64,000 nt of DNA from Deltaproteobacteria bacterium. GTDB lineage: Bacteria > Desulfobacterota > Desulfuromonadia > Desulfuromonadales > BM103. Each line of letters starts with the position of its first letter. The stretch's first letter is position 1. The DNA is taken from assembly GCA_024636215.1 (NCBI GenBank), contig JAGXHL010000099.1:1-64000 (forward strand). Reading direction: 5' to 3'. The notes beneath the pieces are model-generated. The model did no database searches. It was not told the origin of the DNA and worked only from the letters and a program-made list of their open reading frames with translations. A program made the translations under genes and the position numbers. Below, piece by piece: positions 1-9,310 of the stretch.

Positions 1-140
1 GGCTGCAAATCCGGCTGTTTGGCCCATATTTCAGCTCCTTTTTGGTCCATAGCTACGGCTATGAACCTGCAAATGAGCTAAAATCTGTTCTCAAACATCC
101 AAATTTTCGCTTCGGCCCGTATAGTCCGACAGACTGCTAG
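1..140 (-). repeat. MITE-like hairpin element, copy 1 (cut by window edge)
   Basis: This is the reverse complement of most of the complete element at 12918-13087. The terminal repeat AGTCCGACAGACTGCTAG is at 123-140; the other end lies outside the window. The interior folds back on itself around the CATAGC/GCTATG arms near 49-64. No reading frame for a transposase is present, so this would be a non-autonomous element. It shares its final CTAG with the next element. Confidence 0.8.
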
Positions 141-303
141 TACCCTGTATCCTTTAAGATTTCGCAAGATTGCGCAGGGCTTTGGCGTGTCAGCAAGGCG
201 CGATTTCTGTTGCCTAGCCGTAGCTAAACAGCTGAAATCGGAACGTAGCTGACGCGGTAAAGAACAAGCAAGATGCGAAAGATTATGGGTTACAGGGTAC
301 TAG
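137..303. repeat. Second hairpin element with different TIRs
   Basis: A 167-bp unit runs from CTAGTACCCTGTA at its left end to TACAGGGTACTAG at its right end. The imperfect terminal inverted repeats extend about 30 bp. Inner arms also pair (CTTTGGCGTGTCAGC with GCTGACGCGGTAAAG), so the whole unit can form one long imperfect hairpin. It differs in sequence from the element at 1-140 but has a similar size and architecture, and it overlaps that element by CTAG. No protein is encoded. Confidence 0.75.
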
Positions 304-419
304 AATCTTTTTGAATAAATCATTTCGATAGACATAGCCTGCCGGTACTGTATCAGTTATTATTGATGCAGAATTGCAATCCCCTTGCGGCCTGAATAAA
401 TCTAGAAACGGCAATAAAG

Positions 420-1298
420 ATGACGATCCGTCCACCACGCAAACCCGACTGGCTCAAAGTTCGTTTTCCCGCAGGTCCGAACTACGCCCGTATCGATCGA
501 CTGCATCGGGAACAGGGTCTGCACTCCGTCTGTCGCAGCGCCGCCTGCCCCAATCAGGGCGAATGCTGGGAGCAGGGCACCGCAACCTTCATGATCCTCG
601 GCGACCACTGCACCCGCGATTGCCGCTTTTGTAATATCAGTCACGCGACACCGCAGGCTGTGGATCCACAGGAAGCAGACAAAGTTGCCAGGGCGGTCAG
701 CGAATTGAAGCTGAATCACGCGGTGATCACATCGGTCACACGTGACGATCTTGACGATGGCGGCGCGACTCAATTTGCAGCCGTGACCCGGGCGATTCAT
801 TCGCTCCGCCCTGAATGTCGGGTCGAGCTGCTGGTACCCGACTTGCGGGGTAATCATGCCGCACTGGAGCATATCCTTATCTCCAGACCGGAGGTCTTCG
901 GCCACAACCTGGAAACGGTTCCCAGACTCTATCCGCTCGCCAGGGCTGGCGCCGACTACCAGCGCTCTCTGCAGTTACTCGCCGCGGCTTTGCAGGCAGC
1001 GCCTGACATTCCAACCAAATCGGGCCTGATGCTCGGCATGGGAGAAACCATGCAGGAGATCCTGATAGCGATGCAGGATCTCCGACAAGCAGGCTGTGGC
1101 ATGCTGACACTTGGACAATATCTGCAACCGACTCGCCACCACCTGCCGGTGGTCCGCTATGTCGAGCCTTCAGAATTCGCAAAATTACGCGATGCAGGCC
1201 TGCAACTCGGTTTCGCCCATGTCGAGGCCGGCCCGCTGGTGCGTTCGTCTTATCACGCCGCAGAACAATTCGAGGGAGGTCCTGATGAGCGACCCTGA
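420..1298 (+). CDS. lipA: Lipoyl synthase
   Basis: This 292-residue radical-SAM enzyme inserts two sulfurs into octanoyl groups on carrier proteins to make lipoyl cofactors. Both iron-sulfur motifs are visible: C38-x4-C43-x5-C49 for the auxiliary cluster that donates sulfur, and C64-x3-C68-x2-C71 for the radical-SAM cluster. Length is normal for the family. The gene overlaps trxB by 14 bases and lies just upstream of the 2-oxoglutarate dehydrogenase genes, whose E2 subunit is a lipoyl acceptor. lipB, which would make the octanoyl precursor, is not in the window. Confidence 0.95.
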   Translation: MTIRPPRKPDWLKVRFPAGPNYARIDRLHREQGLHSVCRSAACPNQGECWEQGTATFMILGDHCTRDCRFCNISHATPQAVDPQEADKVARAVSELKLNHAVITSVTRDDLDDGGATQFAAVTRAIHSLRPECRVELLVPDLRGNHAALEHILISRPEVFGHNLETVPRLYPLARAGADYQRSLQLLAAALQAAPDIPTKSGLMLGMGETMQEILIAMQDLRQAGCGMLTLGQYLQPTRHHLPVVRYVEPSEFAKLRDAGLQLGFAHVEAGPLVRSSYHAAEQFEGGPDERP

Positions 1299-2268
1299 TC
1301 TGATTTACGAAACGATCATCCTCGGCTCGGGCCCGGCGGGCCTCACCGCCGCCATCTATGCAGGACGCAGCCGTTGCTGCCCCCTGATGATCCACGGCCT
1401 TCAGCCAGGAGGACAACTGACCACGACCACAGCGGTGGACAACTTCCCCGGCTTCCCCGAAGGGATCGAAGGCCCTGAGCTGATGGAGAAGATGAAGGCT
1501 CAGGCCGAGCGTTTCGGGACGCAGTTTGTTGAAGGGACCGTCAGCAAGATCGATCTTCAGGAACGCCCCTTCAGACTCTGGATAGGGGATGAGCTCTATC
1601 GCTGTCTTTCCCTGATTATCTCAACCGGGGCGTCAGCCAAGCTCCTCGGCTTGGGCAACGAGGAGGCGCTCTATGGTAAAGGCGTTTCTGTCTGTGCAAC
1701 CTGCGATGGCTTCTTCTATCGTGATCGTGATGTTCTGGTCGTCGGTGGAGGCGATACGGCTATGGAAGAAGCGGTTTTTCTCACCCGTTTTGCAAAAAAA
1801 GTCACTGTTATCCATCGCCGTGATTCGCTGCGGGCGACTCCCGTTCTGGCCGACCGAGCTCTTGGCAACAAGGCGATCAGCTTCAAGTGGGACTCCGAAA
1901 TAAAGGAGATTCTGACCGACCCCAGCGGCGTCACCGGAGCCCGCATCAAAAACATCAAAACCGGCGAGGAATCGGAATTGAGCTGCAATGGCATCTTTAT
2001 CGCCATAGGCCATCAACCGAATACGGCTCTGTTCGAAGGCCAGCTGGAGATGGACGGAGAGGGCTACATCCTGACCAGAAACGGCACAGAAACCAGCGTA
2101 TCCGGAGTCTTTGCCGCCGGCGACGTTCAGGATCAGCAGTTCCGTCAGGCTGTGACGGCAGCCGGTACGGGCTGCATGGCAGCGATTCAGGCAGAACGTT
2201 TTCTCGACGACTTACCCTATGACTCTGACTTATCGTGCAAGAAAGGGGTTTGCAAACCGAAAGCATAG
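1285..2268 (+). CDS. trxB: Thioredoxin reductase
   Basis: This is a 327-residue FAD enzyme that reduces thioredoxin with NADPH. An FAD-binding GSGPAG lies near residue 14, the redox motif CATC at 137-140, and an NADPH-binding GGGDTA follows. The open frame extends back to 1111, but the start chosen is ATG 1285, which has GAGGGAGGT immediately upstream; the longer reading would lie inside lipA. The C-terminal tail carries two extra cysteines (near SCKKGVC), which is unusual. The lipA overlap suggests translational coupling. Confidence 0.93.
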   Translation: MSDPDLIYETIILGSGPAGLTAAIYAGRSRCCPLMIHGLQPGGQLTTTTAVDNFPGFPEGIEGPELMEKMKAQAERFGTQFVEGTVSKIDLQERPFRLWIGDELYRCLSLIISTGASAKLLGLGNEEALYGKGVSVCATCDGFFYRDRDVLVVGGGDTAMEEAVFLTRFAKKVTVIHRRDSLRATPVLADRALGNKAISFKWDSEIKEILTDPSGVTGARIKNIKTGEESELSCNGIFIAIGHQPNTALFEGQLEMDGEGYILTRNGTETSVSGVFAAGDVQDQQFRQAVTAAGTGCMAAIQAERFLDDLPYDSDLSCKKGVCKPKA

Positions 2269-2511
2269 CCCCTAAGCCCTGCCGAGATCGGCTGAGATAG
2301 ATCAGCACCATCAGGAACAGGCTAAAATCTTATGCTGCGGGCCTTGTCAGGTTTGCCTGAAAGACAACCCCTTGATATAGTTAGCACAGTTTTACTTTTC
2401 CCCGGCTGTCCGCAGCCATGCTTCATGAGCAGCAAGTGCGGAGAAGCTTGAGAAATTCATCTACGTAGTAATATCAAAACACTAATCAGACCGTCATCAA
2501 CAGAGGCATCG

Positions 2512-5199
2512 ATGAGCATATCCGGCAATGTCAGCCCACAGTGGCTGGAAGAACAATACCGCTTATGGAAAACCCGGCCGAGCCAAATTTCAGCTGATTG
2601 GCAAGCCTTCTTTGAGGGCTTTGATCTGGCCCTTCAGACACCATCAACTGACAGCAACCTGGCCGCAAAAAACTCTGCCGTCGACTCCCTTATTTACCGC
2701 TATCGTGATCTTGGCCATCTGCAGGCCCACACGGACCCATTATCACCGGAACAGATTCGACATGCCCATTTACAGCTCGCAGCTTTCGGTTTGTCCGAGG
2801 AAGACCTGGACACCACCTTCTACCCCCTGCGCTTTCCCAATCAGAGTGCAACATTAAAAGAAATCATCGAACTGCTGGAGCAAACTTATTGCGGGGAACT
2901 CGGGGTTGAGTTCATGCACATCCAGGACCCGAAAAAACGGGAATGGTTGAAAGATCGCATGGAGTCGGCCCGCAATCGGCCACAGCTGGAGCGGAACGAA
3001 CAACTGCACCTGCTTGGCAAACTCCAGCAGGCGACCCTTTTCGAAAGTTTTCTGCACCGCAAGTTCCTCGGTCAGAAGCGTTTCTCCCTGGAAGGCGGGG
3101 AGGTCATCATTCCGCTGCTCGACTGCTTGCTGGCGCATGCCGCGCAAAGCGGTGTCAGCGACATAATCATGGGCATGGCCCATCGCGGCCGGCTCAACGT
3201 CCTCGCCAATATTTTTGAAAAACCTCTGGAAAACATGTTCGCCGAATTCCAGGACAACCTCGAACTGGCTTTTGTCGGCGAGGGCGACGTCAAGTACCAC
3301 AAGGGCTATTCCACCGACCTTGAGCTGCCATCGGGACACAACATTCATGTCAGCCTTGCGGCCAATCCGAGTCATCTGGAAGCTGTTGATCCGGTCGTCA
3401 TAGGCAAATGTCGAGCTCGCCATGTCGGTTATGGCCCGGGCGGCAAAAAGAAAGTTCTGCCACTGCTCATTCACGGCGACGCGGCCTTTGCCGGACAGGG
3501 GCTGGTTCCCGAAGTTCTCAACCTCTCCCAGCTTGACGGATACCAGTCGGGGGGGACCTTTCACCTGATCATCAATAATCAGATTGGCTTTACTACGGCA
3601 CCGGATCATGCACGCTCGACCCTCTACGCCACGGACATCGCCAAGATGCTTATGGTACCGATTTTCCATATCAACGGCGAAAATCCCGAAGCAGCCGTCT
3701 ACGCAACCAGACTGGCACTGGACTATCGCCAGGAATTCGGTGAAGACGTCGTCGTTGAAGTCATCTGCTATCGCCGTCACGGCCATAATGAGGGGGATGA
3801 ACCCTTTTTTACCCAACCTCTGATGTACGAAAAGATCCGCAAACGCCCGCCACTGCATGAAATCTATGTAAAAGAACTGATTGAGTCAGGTCTCGAGGAG
3901 CAAGTGGCCAAGGAGCAGGCGGCTGCAATCAACCAACGGTTGGAAGAAGCCCTGCAGGGCGAACCAAAGCCTCAGACCGATATCGGCTTCCAGGCCAAGT
4001 GGACCGGCATCAAGCGCGATTACTCACGTGAGGAGCCGGAGACCAGGGTTGCTGCAAAGACCCTGAAAAACCTGGCCAGGACTATGGCCGCCCTCCCCGA
4101 CAGACTCAACACCCACCCGAAGATAGTCCGCTTTATTAAACGTCGTGAAGAGGCGGTCCTCAGCGGAACCGGGATCGACTGGGCCAACTCCGAAGCCCTG
4201 GCCTTCGCCTCCCTGCTAATCGAGAATATCCCGGTGCGGCTCTCGGGACAGGACTCACGTCGCGGCACCTTCAATCAACGACATTCCACTCTGGTTGATC
4301 AGAAAACCGGTCAACTCTACGTGCCATTGGCTTTTCTGCAACGCGACCAGGCCGCTATCCAGGTATACGACAGCATGCTCTCCGAAGCTGCCGTTCTCGG
4401 TTTCGAATACGGCTACTCCCTGGAAACGCCACATGGGCTGACAATCTGGGAAGCCCAGTTCGGAGATTTTGCCAATGGCGCGCAAGTCATCATCGACCAG
4501 TTTATCGGCACCAGCGGCACCAAGTGGGACCGCTCGAGTGGTCTGGTGCTGTTTTTGCCACATGGCTATGAAGGCCAGGGCCCTGAACACTCCAACGCCC
4601 GCATCGAAAGGTTCATGAATCTCTGTGCTGATAACAACATGCAGGTCACTTATCCCAGTACTCCGGCGCAGCTCTTTCACCTTTTGCGTCGGCAGTGCAA
4701 ACTCCCTTACCGGCGGCCGCTGATCGTCTTCACACCAAAAAGCTTGTTACGTCTGCCCGCCTGCACAAGCTCTCTCGAAGATTTGAGTGAGGGCTCTTTC
4801 CAGGCCATCATCCCGTGTGCACAACCGGCCCAACAAGTCGACACCTTGCTTCTCTGCAGCGGCAAGATTTTTTACGAACTGCAGTCCGCGATCGAGGCTG
4901 AAGAGAGAAAGGATATCGGCCTGATGCGAATTGAGCAACTTTACCCGCTGCATCGAGACCATCTCAAGGCAGCCCTGGACCCTTACCGCAACGCCAAGCG
5001 TGTGGCCTGGGTGCAGGAGGAGCCGAAAAACATGGGACCATGGCCCCATCTGCAATATCCACTGGCACGCGCCCTCGGCAGACACCCTGAGTATTGCGGA
5101 CGCCGCGCCGCGGCGGCACCGGCCGTCGGCTCACATCGCCGTCACCGTGAAGAGCAACAGCAGATCATAGACTCTGCCTTAAAGAATAAGGACACATAA
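2512..5199 (+). CDS. sucA: 2-oxoglutarate dehydrogenase E1
   Basis: This is an 895-residue thiamine-diphosphate decarboxylase, the first component of the TCA-cycle 2-oxoglutarate dehydrogenase complex. It has the E1o N-terminal segment (WLEEQYRLWK), a GMAHRGRLNV stretch, the FHINGENPEA cofactor region and the transketolase-like half with QFGDFANGAQ. Length is close to the usual 900-930. The 243-bp gap upstream suggests its own promoter, although I could not place one with confidence. The stop codon directly abuts the sucB start. Confidence 0.95.
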   Translation: MSISGNVSPQWLEEQYRLWKTRPSQISADWQAFFEGFDLALQTPSTDSNLAAKNSAVDSLIYRYRDLGHLQAHTDPLSPEQIRHAHLQLAAFGLSEEDLDTTFYPLRFPNQSATLKEIIELLEQTYCGELGVEFMHIQDPKKREWLKDRMESARNRPQLERNEQLHLLGKLQQATLFESFLHRKFLGQKRFSLEGGEVIIPLLDCLLAHAAQSGVSDIIMGMAHRGRLNVLANIFEKPLENMFAEFQDNLELAFVGEGDVKYHKGYSTDLELPSGHNIHVSLAANPSHLEAVDPVVIGKCRARHVGYGPGGKKKVLPLLIHGDAAFAGQGLVPEVLNLSQLDGYQSGGTFHLIINNQIGFTTAPDHARSTLYATDIAKMLMVPIFHINGENPEAAVYATRLALDYRQEFGEDVVVEVICYRRHGHNEGDEPFFTQPLMYEKIRKRPPLHEIYVKELIESGLEEQVAKEQAAAINQRLEEALQGEPKPQTDIGFQAKWTGIKRDYSREEPETRVAAKTLKNLARTMAALPDRLNTHPKIVRFIKRREEAVLSGTGIDWANSEALAFASLLIENIPVRLSGQDSRRGTFNQRHSTLVDQKTGQLYVPLAFLQRDQAAIQVYDSMLSEAAVLGFEYGYSLETPHGLTIWEAQFGDFANGAQVIIDQFIGTSGTKWDRSSGLVLFLPHGYEGQGPEHSNARIERFMNLCADNNMQVTYPSTPAQLFHLLRRQCKLPYRRPLIVFTPKSLLRLPACTSSLEDLSEGSFQAIIPCAQPAQQVDTLLLCSGKIFYELQSAIEAEERKDIGLMRIEQLYPLHRDHLKAALDPYRNAKRVAWVQEEPKNMGPWPHLQYPLARALGRHPEYCGRRAAAAPAVGSHRRHREEQQQIIDSALKNKDT

Positions 5200-6450
5200 A
5201 TGGAGATCAAAATCCCTGAAATCGGTGAATCGATTCTCGAGGCCCTGGTTGCCAACTGGATGAAAGAGGATGGTGACACGGTCAGCAAAGATGAAATCAT
5301 CTGTGAGCTGGAAACCGACAAGGTCAATGTTGAATTGACCGCAGAAGCCTCAGGCATTCTGCATATTGTCATACCAACAGGGCAGACGGTACCGATCGGC
5401 ACGGTCATTGCCACTCTGGAGGAAGGCGAGGTTGCTGATGAGACCGAACCGGCAGCTACCGACCCGGCTTCAACTGCGGCGCCAAAGCCCGCTAAAGAGA
5501 CGAAAGCGGCAGAGCAGCCGGCGGCGAACCCGGCGGCCCGGCGGCAGGCCGAAGAGCGTGGTGTCGACCTAAGTGACGTCTCGGGGAGTGGGCGAAACGG
5601 TAGAGTGACCCTGGATGATGTGTTGGCTCATGACAAGACAACACCGAGCAAAGCCAAGCCGGTCGCAGCACCGTCGGTAACTGAATCAGAACCGTCTGCC
5701 GCAGAGCAAGCACCGCCGGCAACCGGCGCAGCAAAAGCCGACGAGGACGGACGCCCCGTTACGCGTGAAGCGATGACACCGATCCGCCAGCGGATTGCCG
5801 CACGGCTGGTGCAGGCCAGTCAGCAAACCGCCCTGCTGACGACCTTCAATGAAGCAGACATGACCTGGGTGAAAAGGATTCGCAGCCGGCATCAGGAGAG
5901 TTTCGTAGAGAAACACGGTATCAAGCTCGGCATGATGTCCTTCTTTGTCAAAGCCTGTGTTGAGGCGCTCAAGGAGTTCCCCGCCGTCAATGCCCGCATT
6001 GACGATACCGATATTGTCTATCACCACTTCTACGACATCGGCATCGCCGTCGGGACTGATCGCGGGCTGGTGGTTCCGGTCCTGCGCGATGCAGACCAGC
6101 TGACCTTTGCCGAAATCGAGCAACAGATTGCCGATCTGGCCGCCAGGGCCAACGCCCGTAAATTAACCTTGGCCGAACTCAAGGGTGGCACCTTCACCAT
6201 CACCAACGGCGGCGTCTATGGATCGCTTTTGAGCACACCGATTGTCAACCCGCCGCAATGCGGAGTGCTCGGCATGCACTCGATTCAGGAGCGCCCGGTG
6301 GTCAGAGACGGTGAGATTGTCATCCGCCCCATGATGAACCTGGCCCTGAGCTACGACCACCGCCTCATTGACGGTCGTGAAGCTGTCAGCTTCCTTAACC
6401 TGCTTAAAAAGTACGTCGAAGATCCTTCAGAACTGTTCATCGAACTCTGA
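5200..6450 (+). CDS. sucB: Dihydrolipoyl succinyltransferase E2
   Basis: This is the 416-residue core subunit of the 2-oxoglutarate dehydrogenase complex. An N-terminal lipoyl domain (residues 1-78) has the acceptor lysine K41 in [10 protein letters not shown]. An Ala/Pro/Glu-rich linker follows, then a peripheral subunit-binding domain (about 108-145), a second linker and the acyltransferase domain, ending with the catalytic [10 protein letters not shown]. It starts at the base after the sucA stop. LipA from the adjacent gene is the expected source of its lipoyl group. Confidence 0.95.
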   Translation: MEIKIPEIGESILEALVANWMKEDGDTVSKDEIICELETDKVNVELTAEASGILHIVIPTGQTVPIGTVIATLEEGEVADETEPAATDPASTAAPKPAKETKAAEQPAANPAARRQAEERGVDLSDVSGSGRNGRVTLDDVLAHDKTTPSKAKPVAAPSVTESEPSAAEQAPPATGAAKADEDGRPVTREAMTPIRQRIAARLVQASQQTALLTTFNEADMTWVKRIRSRHQESFVEKHGIKLGMMSFFVKACVEALKEFPAVNARIDDTDIVYHHFYDIGIAVGTDRGLVVPVLRDADQLTFAEIEQQIADLAARANARKLTLAELKGGTFTITNGGVYGSLLSTPIVNPPQCGVLGMHSIQERPVVRDGEIVIRPMMNLALSYDHRLIDGREAVSFLNLLKKYVEDPSELFIEL

Positions 6451-6453
6451 TGA

Positions 6454-6602
6454 GTTGACGTGGCGCGTGACGAGTAGCGCGTGGCATGACAATTCAACAG
6501 CAAAAGCACGCTCAAGAAAATGCCCTCCACGAGAAGGTTGCTTAACGTCTTGCAAAGGGCCGTTTTGATTTTCCGCGCCGCGCGCCACACGCCACGCGCC
6601 AC
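6454..6602. repeat. Long inverted repeat between sucB and lpdA
   Basis: The left arm, starting GTGGCGCGTG near 6459, pairs with the right arm ending CACGCGCCAC at 6602, matching about 22 of 28 positions. Inner segments (AAAATGCCCT and AGGGCCGTTTT) also pair. The arms are built from short repeated words. The same 12-mer, GTAGCGCGTGGC (6474-6485), appears inverted between hypB and hypC. There is no gene and no clear T-tract, so simple termination is not evident. Confidence 0.7.
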
Positions 6603-6620
6603 TATTTTCCGGAGTGACCA

Positions 6621-8030
6621 ATGAGTGAAACCTATGATCTGATTATCATCGGTGGCGGCCCCGCCGGCTACGTCGCCGCAATTCGGGCCGCCCAGCTCGG
6701 TTCCAGCGTCGCGGTCATCGAAAAACGCAAGGCTCTTGGCGGCACCTGCCTCAACGAAGGCTGCATTCCAAGCAAAGCCCTGCTCGACTCAAGCGAACTC
6801 TTTGCTCTGGCCCGGAACAAGTTCGCCGACCACGGCATTCTCGTTGATCCACCCGGGCTGGACCTCGACAAGATGATGAAACGCAAGCAAGACGTCATCA
6901 CACGCCTGACCCGCGGCATTGCCAGCCTCTTCAAAAAGAACCAGATCACCCTGGTGACAGGCAGCGGTCGCCTCACCTCGCCGAGTGAAAATGGACCTCT
7001 TCAGGTCATCGCCAGCACAGATGAAGGCGAGCAGACGCTGCAGGGCAAACGCATACTGCTCGCCAGCGGCAGTGTCGCCATCGATATCCCCGGACTTCCC
7101 CAGGATGGCGACCGTGTCGGCCAGGCTCGCGACGCACTCGAGTATACGGCCGTCCCGGAGCATCTGGTGGTTATCGGCGGTGGTTACATCGGCCTTGAAC
7201 TCGGCTCCGTTTGGCTCCGTTTGGGGGCCAGGGTCACCGTGGTTGAGATGTTGGAGCAGATGCTGCCAGGCACCGACCAGGAGGTGACTGCAGCGCTGCT
7301 GAAAAGCCTGCAGAAACAGGGCATGACGATTCATTCAGGGACCCGGGTCTCGGCAATGGAGCAGAGCGAGCAGGGCGTCTCCTTGACCCTGGAAGGCAAG
7401 GTGACTCAGACGCTGACCTGCGACAAGGTGCTGGTTGCGGCAGGCCGCAAACCTTGCACGGAAGGTCTGGACCTCGAGGCAGCGGGAGTCAGACTGGATA
7501 AAAACAAGCGGATCGAGGTTGACGAAAACTACCAGACCAGCGTAGCCAACATCTATGCCATAGGCGATCTGATTCACGGCCCGATGCTCGCCCACAAGGC
7601 GATGGATGAAGGCATTGTACTGGCCGAAAAGCTGGCTGGAGAGAATCCTGTGGTCGACTACAATCTGATCCCGGGGGTTGTTTATACACATCCTGAAGCA
7701 GCGTCGATCGGCGCGACGGAGGAGCAACTGAAAAGCCAGGAGACTCCTTACAAGGTCGGCAAGTTCCCCTTCATGGCCAGTGGCCGTGCCCGGGCGATGG
7801 ACAACGTCGAAGGCTTTGTCAAGGTTCTGGCCGACCCCGACAGCGGCAAACTCCTCGGCGTCCACATCATCGGACCTTTTGCCTCTGAGCTGATCAGCGA
7901 AGCAGTCACCATCATGTCCTTCGGTGGCAGCATCGAAGATGTCGCCCTGACCATGCATGCGCACCCGACACTCAGTGAGACCTTCAAGGAAGCGGCTCTC
8001 GGCGCATTCGGCAAGGCGGTGCATGGCTGA
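6621..8030 (+). CDS. lpdA: Dihydrolipoyl dehydrogenase E3
   Basis: This 469-residue flavoprotein reoxidises dihydrolipoyl groups with NAD+. An FAD-binding GGGPAG is near residue 11, the redox disulfide is in GGTCLNEGCIPSK (C43, C48), an NAD-binding GGGYIGLELG is central, and the HAHPTLSE active-site loop is near the C-terminus. It has a clear ribosome site (CCGGAG). It completes the sucAB operon as the third subunit, and may also serve other lipoyl systems. The inverted repeat at 6454-6602 separates it from sucB. Confidence 0.95.
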   Translation: MSETYDLIIIGGGPAGYVAAIRAAQLGSSVAVIEKRKALGGTCLNEGCIPSKALLDSSELFALARNKFADHGILVDPPGLDLDKMMKRKQDVITRLTRGIASLFKKNQITLVTGSGRLTSPSENGPLQVIASTDEGEQTLQGKRILLASGSVAIDIPGLPQDGDRVGQARDALEYTAVPEHLVVIGGGYIGLELGSVWLRLGARVTVVEMLEQMLPGTDQEVTAALLKSLQKQGMTIHSGTRVSAMEQSEQGVSLTLEGKVTQTLTCDKVLVAAGRKPCTEGLDLEAAGVRLDKNKRIEVDENYQTSVANIYAIGDLIHGPMLAHKAMDEGIVLAEKLAGENPVVDYNLIPGVVYTHPEAASIGATEEQLKSQETPYKVGKFPFMASGRARAMDNVEGFVKVLADPDSGKLLGVHIIGPFASELISEAVTIMSFGGSIEDVALTMHAHPTLSETFKEAALGAFGKAVHG

Positions 8031-8056
8031 ATTTTGACAAATGGTTCTCAGTGCAA

Positions 8057-8095
8057 GCAAAAGAGCAACTGGTTAACGATCCGTTGCTCTTTTGC
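8057..8095. terminator. Bidirectional hairpin after lpdA
   Basis: Perfect 13-bp arms GCAAAAGAGCAAC (8057-8069) and GTTGCTCTTTTGC (8083-8095) surround a 13-base loop. Placement between the lpdA stop and the oppositely oriented toxin gene fits termination of both. Confidence 0.7.
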
Positions 8096-8193
8096 CGGCC
8101 ACTCCGAAGCATCAAGATCACGAAACAGATATCAGAAATAGGAAAAAAGTGTCAAGGTGTAGGTCTGACACCCTAATGCTTAGTTCTCATAAA

Positions 8194-8616
8194 TCACTGC
8201 CCCCAGGGGTTGAAAACGCGGGACCCGCAACGCTCGAAATCAACAACGTTTCTCGTGGCAAGAGTCAGCCCATTTGTTTGGGCCGTGGCGGCCAACAATG
8301 AGTCGATCACTGGGAGCTTGTACCCGTTTCGTTCAGCCTCCCCCTGCATTTTCCCCCAAGCGACGGCCACGGACGTGTCTATCGGCAGAATCCTGCCTGC
8401 GAAACGCTCTGCGAGGTCCTGCTCAAGCCATTCGCGCAAAACGCCCTTTCGAGACACGTCCTGCAACTTGGCAATACCCTTTTCCAATTCGCCCAAGGTC
8501 AGTACACTCAGAAAGAGCTTCCCTTCCTCGACTGCATCGATCCATCGAACAACCGCCAGGTTGGGGCGAGCCTTAACCATTTCAGAAATGACACAGGTAT
8601 CAAGAAGAAGGGTCAC
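8194..8616 (-). CDS. PIN-domain toxin (VapC/FitB type)
   Basis: This 140-residue PIN-domain protein is likely an Mg-dependent RNA-cleaving toxin. The acidic residues are in place: D6 in LLLDTCVISE, E43 in LGELEKG, D105 in PVIDSLLAA, and D126 in TRNVVDF. Its start overlaps the antitoxin stop by four bases, the usual two-gene arrangement. The set is flanked by repeat debris, consistent with acquisition by transfer, though that is inference. The specific target RNA cannot be told from sequence. Confidence 0.88.
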   Translation of the reverse strand: MTLLLDTCVISEMVKARPNLAVVRWIDAVEEGKLFLSVLTLGELEKGIAKLQDVSRKGVLREWLEQDLAERFAGRILPIDTSVAVAWGKMQGEAERNGYKLPVIDSLLAATAQTNGLTLATRNVVDFERCGSRVFNPWGQ

Positions 8617-8891
8617 AGATCGACCTCTCTTCCTGTGTCGCGGTTTCGTTCAAAGTCCAGTTCGATTCCGCGCAGTGGTGATGCCTTGAAAAACTGCGAT
8701 AATGGTGTTTTGGCCCTGGTCAGTTCTCTGTACTGCTCAATGGACACTATGACAGCAGCTGGTGTGCCGTGGAGAGTAATTGTCTGCGGCTGCCCACGCC
8801 GCGCTTCTTCAACGACGCGGCTCAAACGGTTTTTAGCCTCTTGCATCTGCCACTCGCCTGTGTGGCCGGAAGATTCTTTGCGAATTGTCAT
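8613..8891 (-). CDS. Phd/YefM-type antitoxin
   Basis: This 92-residue partner of the PIN toxin has the Phd-like N-terminal fold signature (EAKNRLSRVVEEA, then PQTITLHGTPAAVIVS), which binds DNA as a dimer; the C-terminal tail would block the toxin. The frame is open to 8957, but ATG 8891 is preferred. It has AAAGGAG six bases upstream, and the longer start would place the promoter inside the gene. Confidence 0.85.
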   Translation of the reverse strand: MTIRKESSGHTGEWQMQEAKNRLSRVVEEARRGQPQTITLHGTPAAVIVSIEQYRELTRAKTPLSQFFKASPLRGIELDFERNRDTGREVDL

Positions 8892-8911
8892 GGCGGCTCC
8901 TTTCGTTCTGG

Positions 8912-8953
8912 CTAGACTGTCTAGATTATAATTGAGCCTGGGCTGGAGCGCAA
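8912..8953 (-). promoter_or_regulatory. Toxin-antitoxin promoter with palindromic operator
   Basis: Reading leftward, TTGCGC (8948-8953), a 17-base spacer and TATAAT (8925-8930) form a sigma-70 promoter. The perfect palindrome CTAGACTGTCTAG (8912-8924) directly abuts the -10 box and covers the predicted start of transcription. This is where the antitoxin or toxin-antitoxin complex would bind to repress its own synthesis. The promoter match is seen; the operator role is inferred from how Phd-type modules work. Confidence 0.7.
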
Positions 8954-8957
8954 CCAA

Positions 8958-9310
8958 GAGATAAAAGGATTTTTTAAGACAGCGATGGTAGCTTCCGTAG
9001 TAGACCAGATGAAAGCACGAAAGCGCAGGGTCGGTTTAAGTAAAGCGCAGGGTCGGACCAATTTAAGTCAATGTAATCGCGACAAAAAGATGTCAAAACA
9101 CCCGCTATTTTCAAGTTATGGGCTTATTTTTAAGGTCGAAAATAGCTCCATGTGCTTTTAATCCAATCGTATTTTCCAAGGGAGGGGGACATACCGAGAT
9201 CAGCCGAAACCCTGGATTGATTCATTTTGAGTTTTCTTTTGTGGTTTTGATTGTTTGTCGCCGAATTTAACGAAACTCAATGCACCTCGAAGGAGGATAA
9301 TACTCTTATC
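8958..9310. other. Gene-free stretch with repeat debris
   Basis: No convincing gene. A 15-base direct repeat AAAGCGCAGGGTCGG occurs at 9020-9034 and 9042-9056, each followed within a few bases by a TTTAAGT word. A related-looking motif, GTGTCA with inverted TGACAC, is at about 8150-8173 on the other side of the toxin-antitoxin pair. These may be remnants of a mobile element, but no transposase frame remains. Confidence 0.4.

Noticed and set aside
1111..1284. Longer trxB start inside lipA
   Set aside because: No ribosome site, and the family begins near ATG 1285 with strong GAGGGAGGT upstream.
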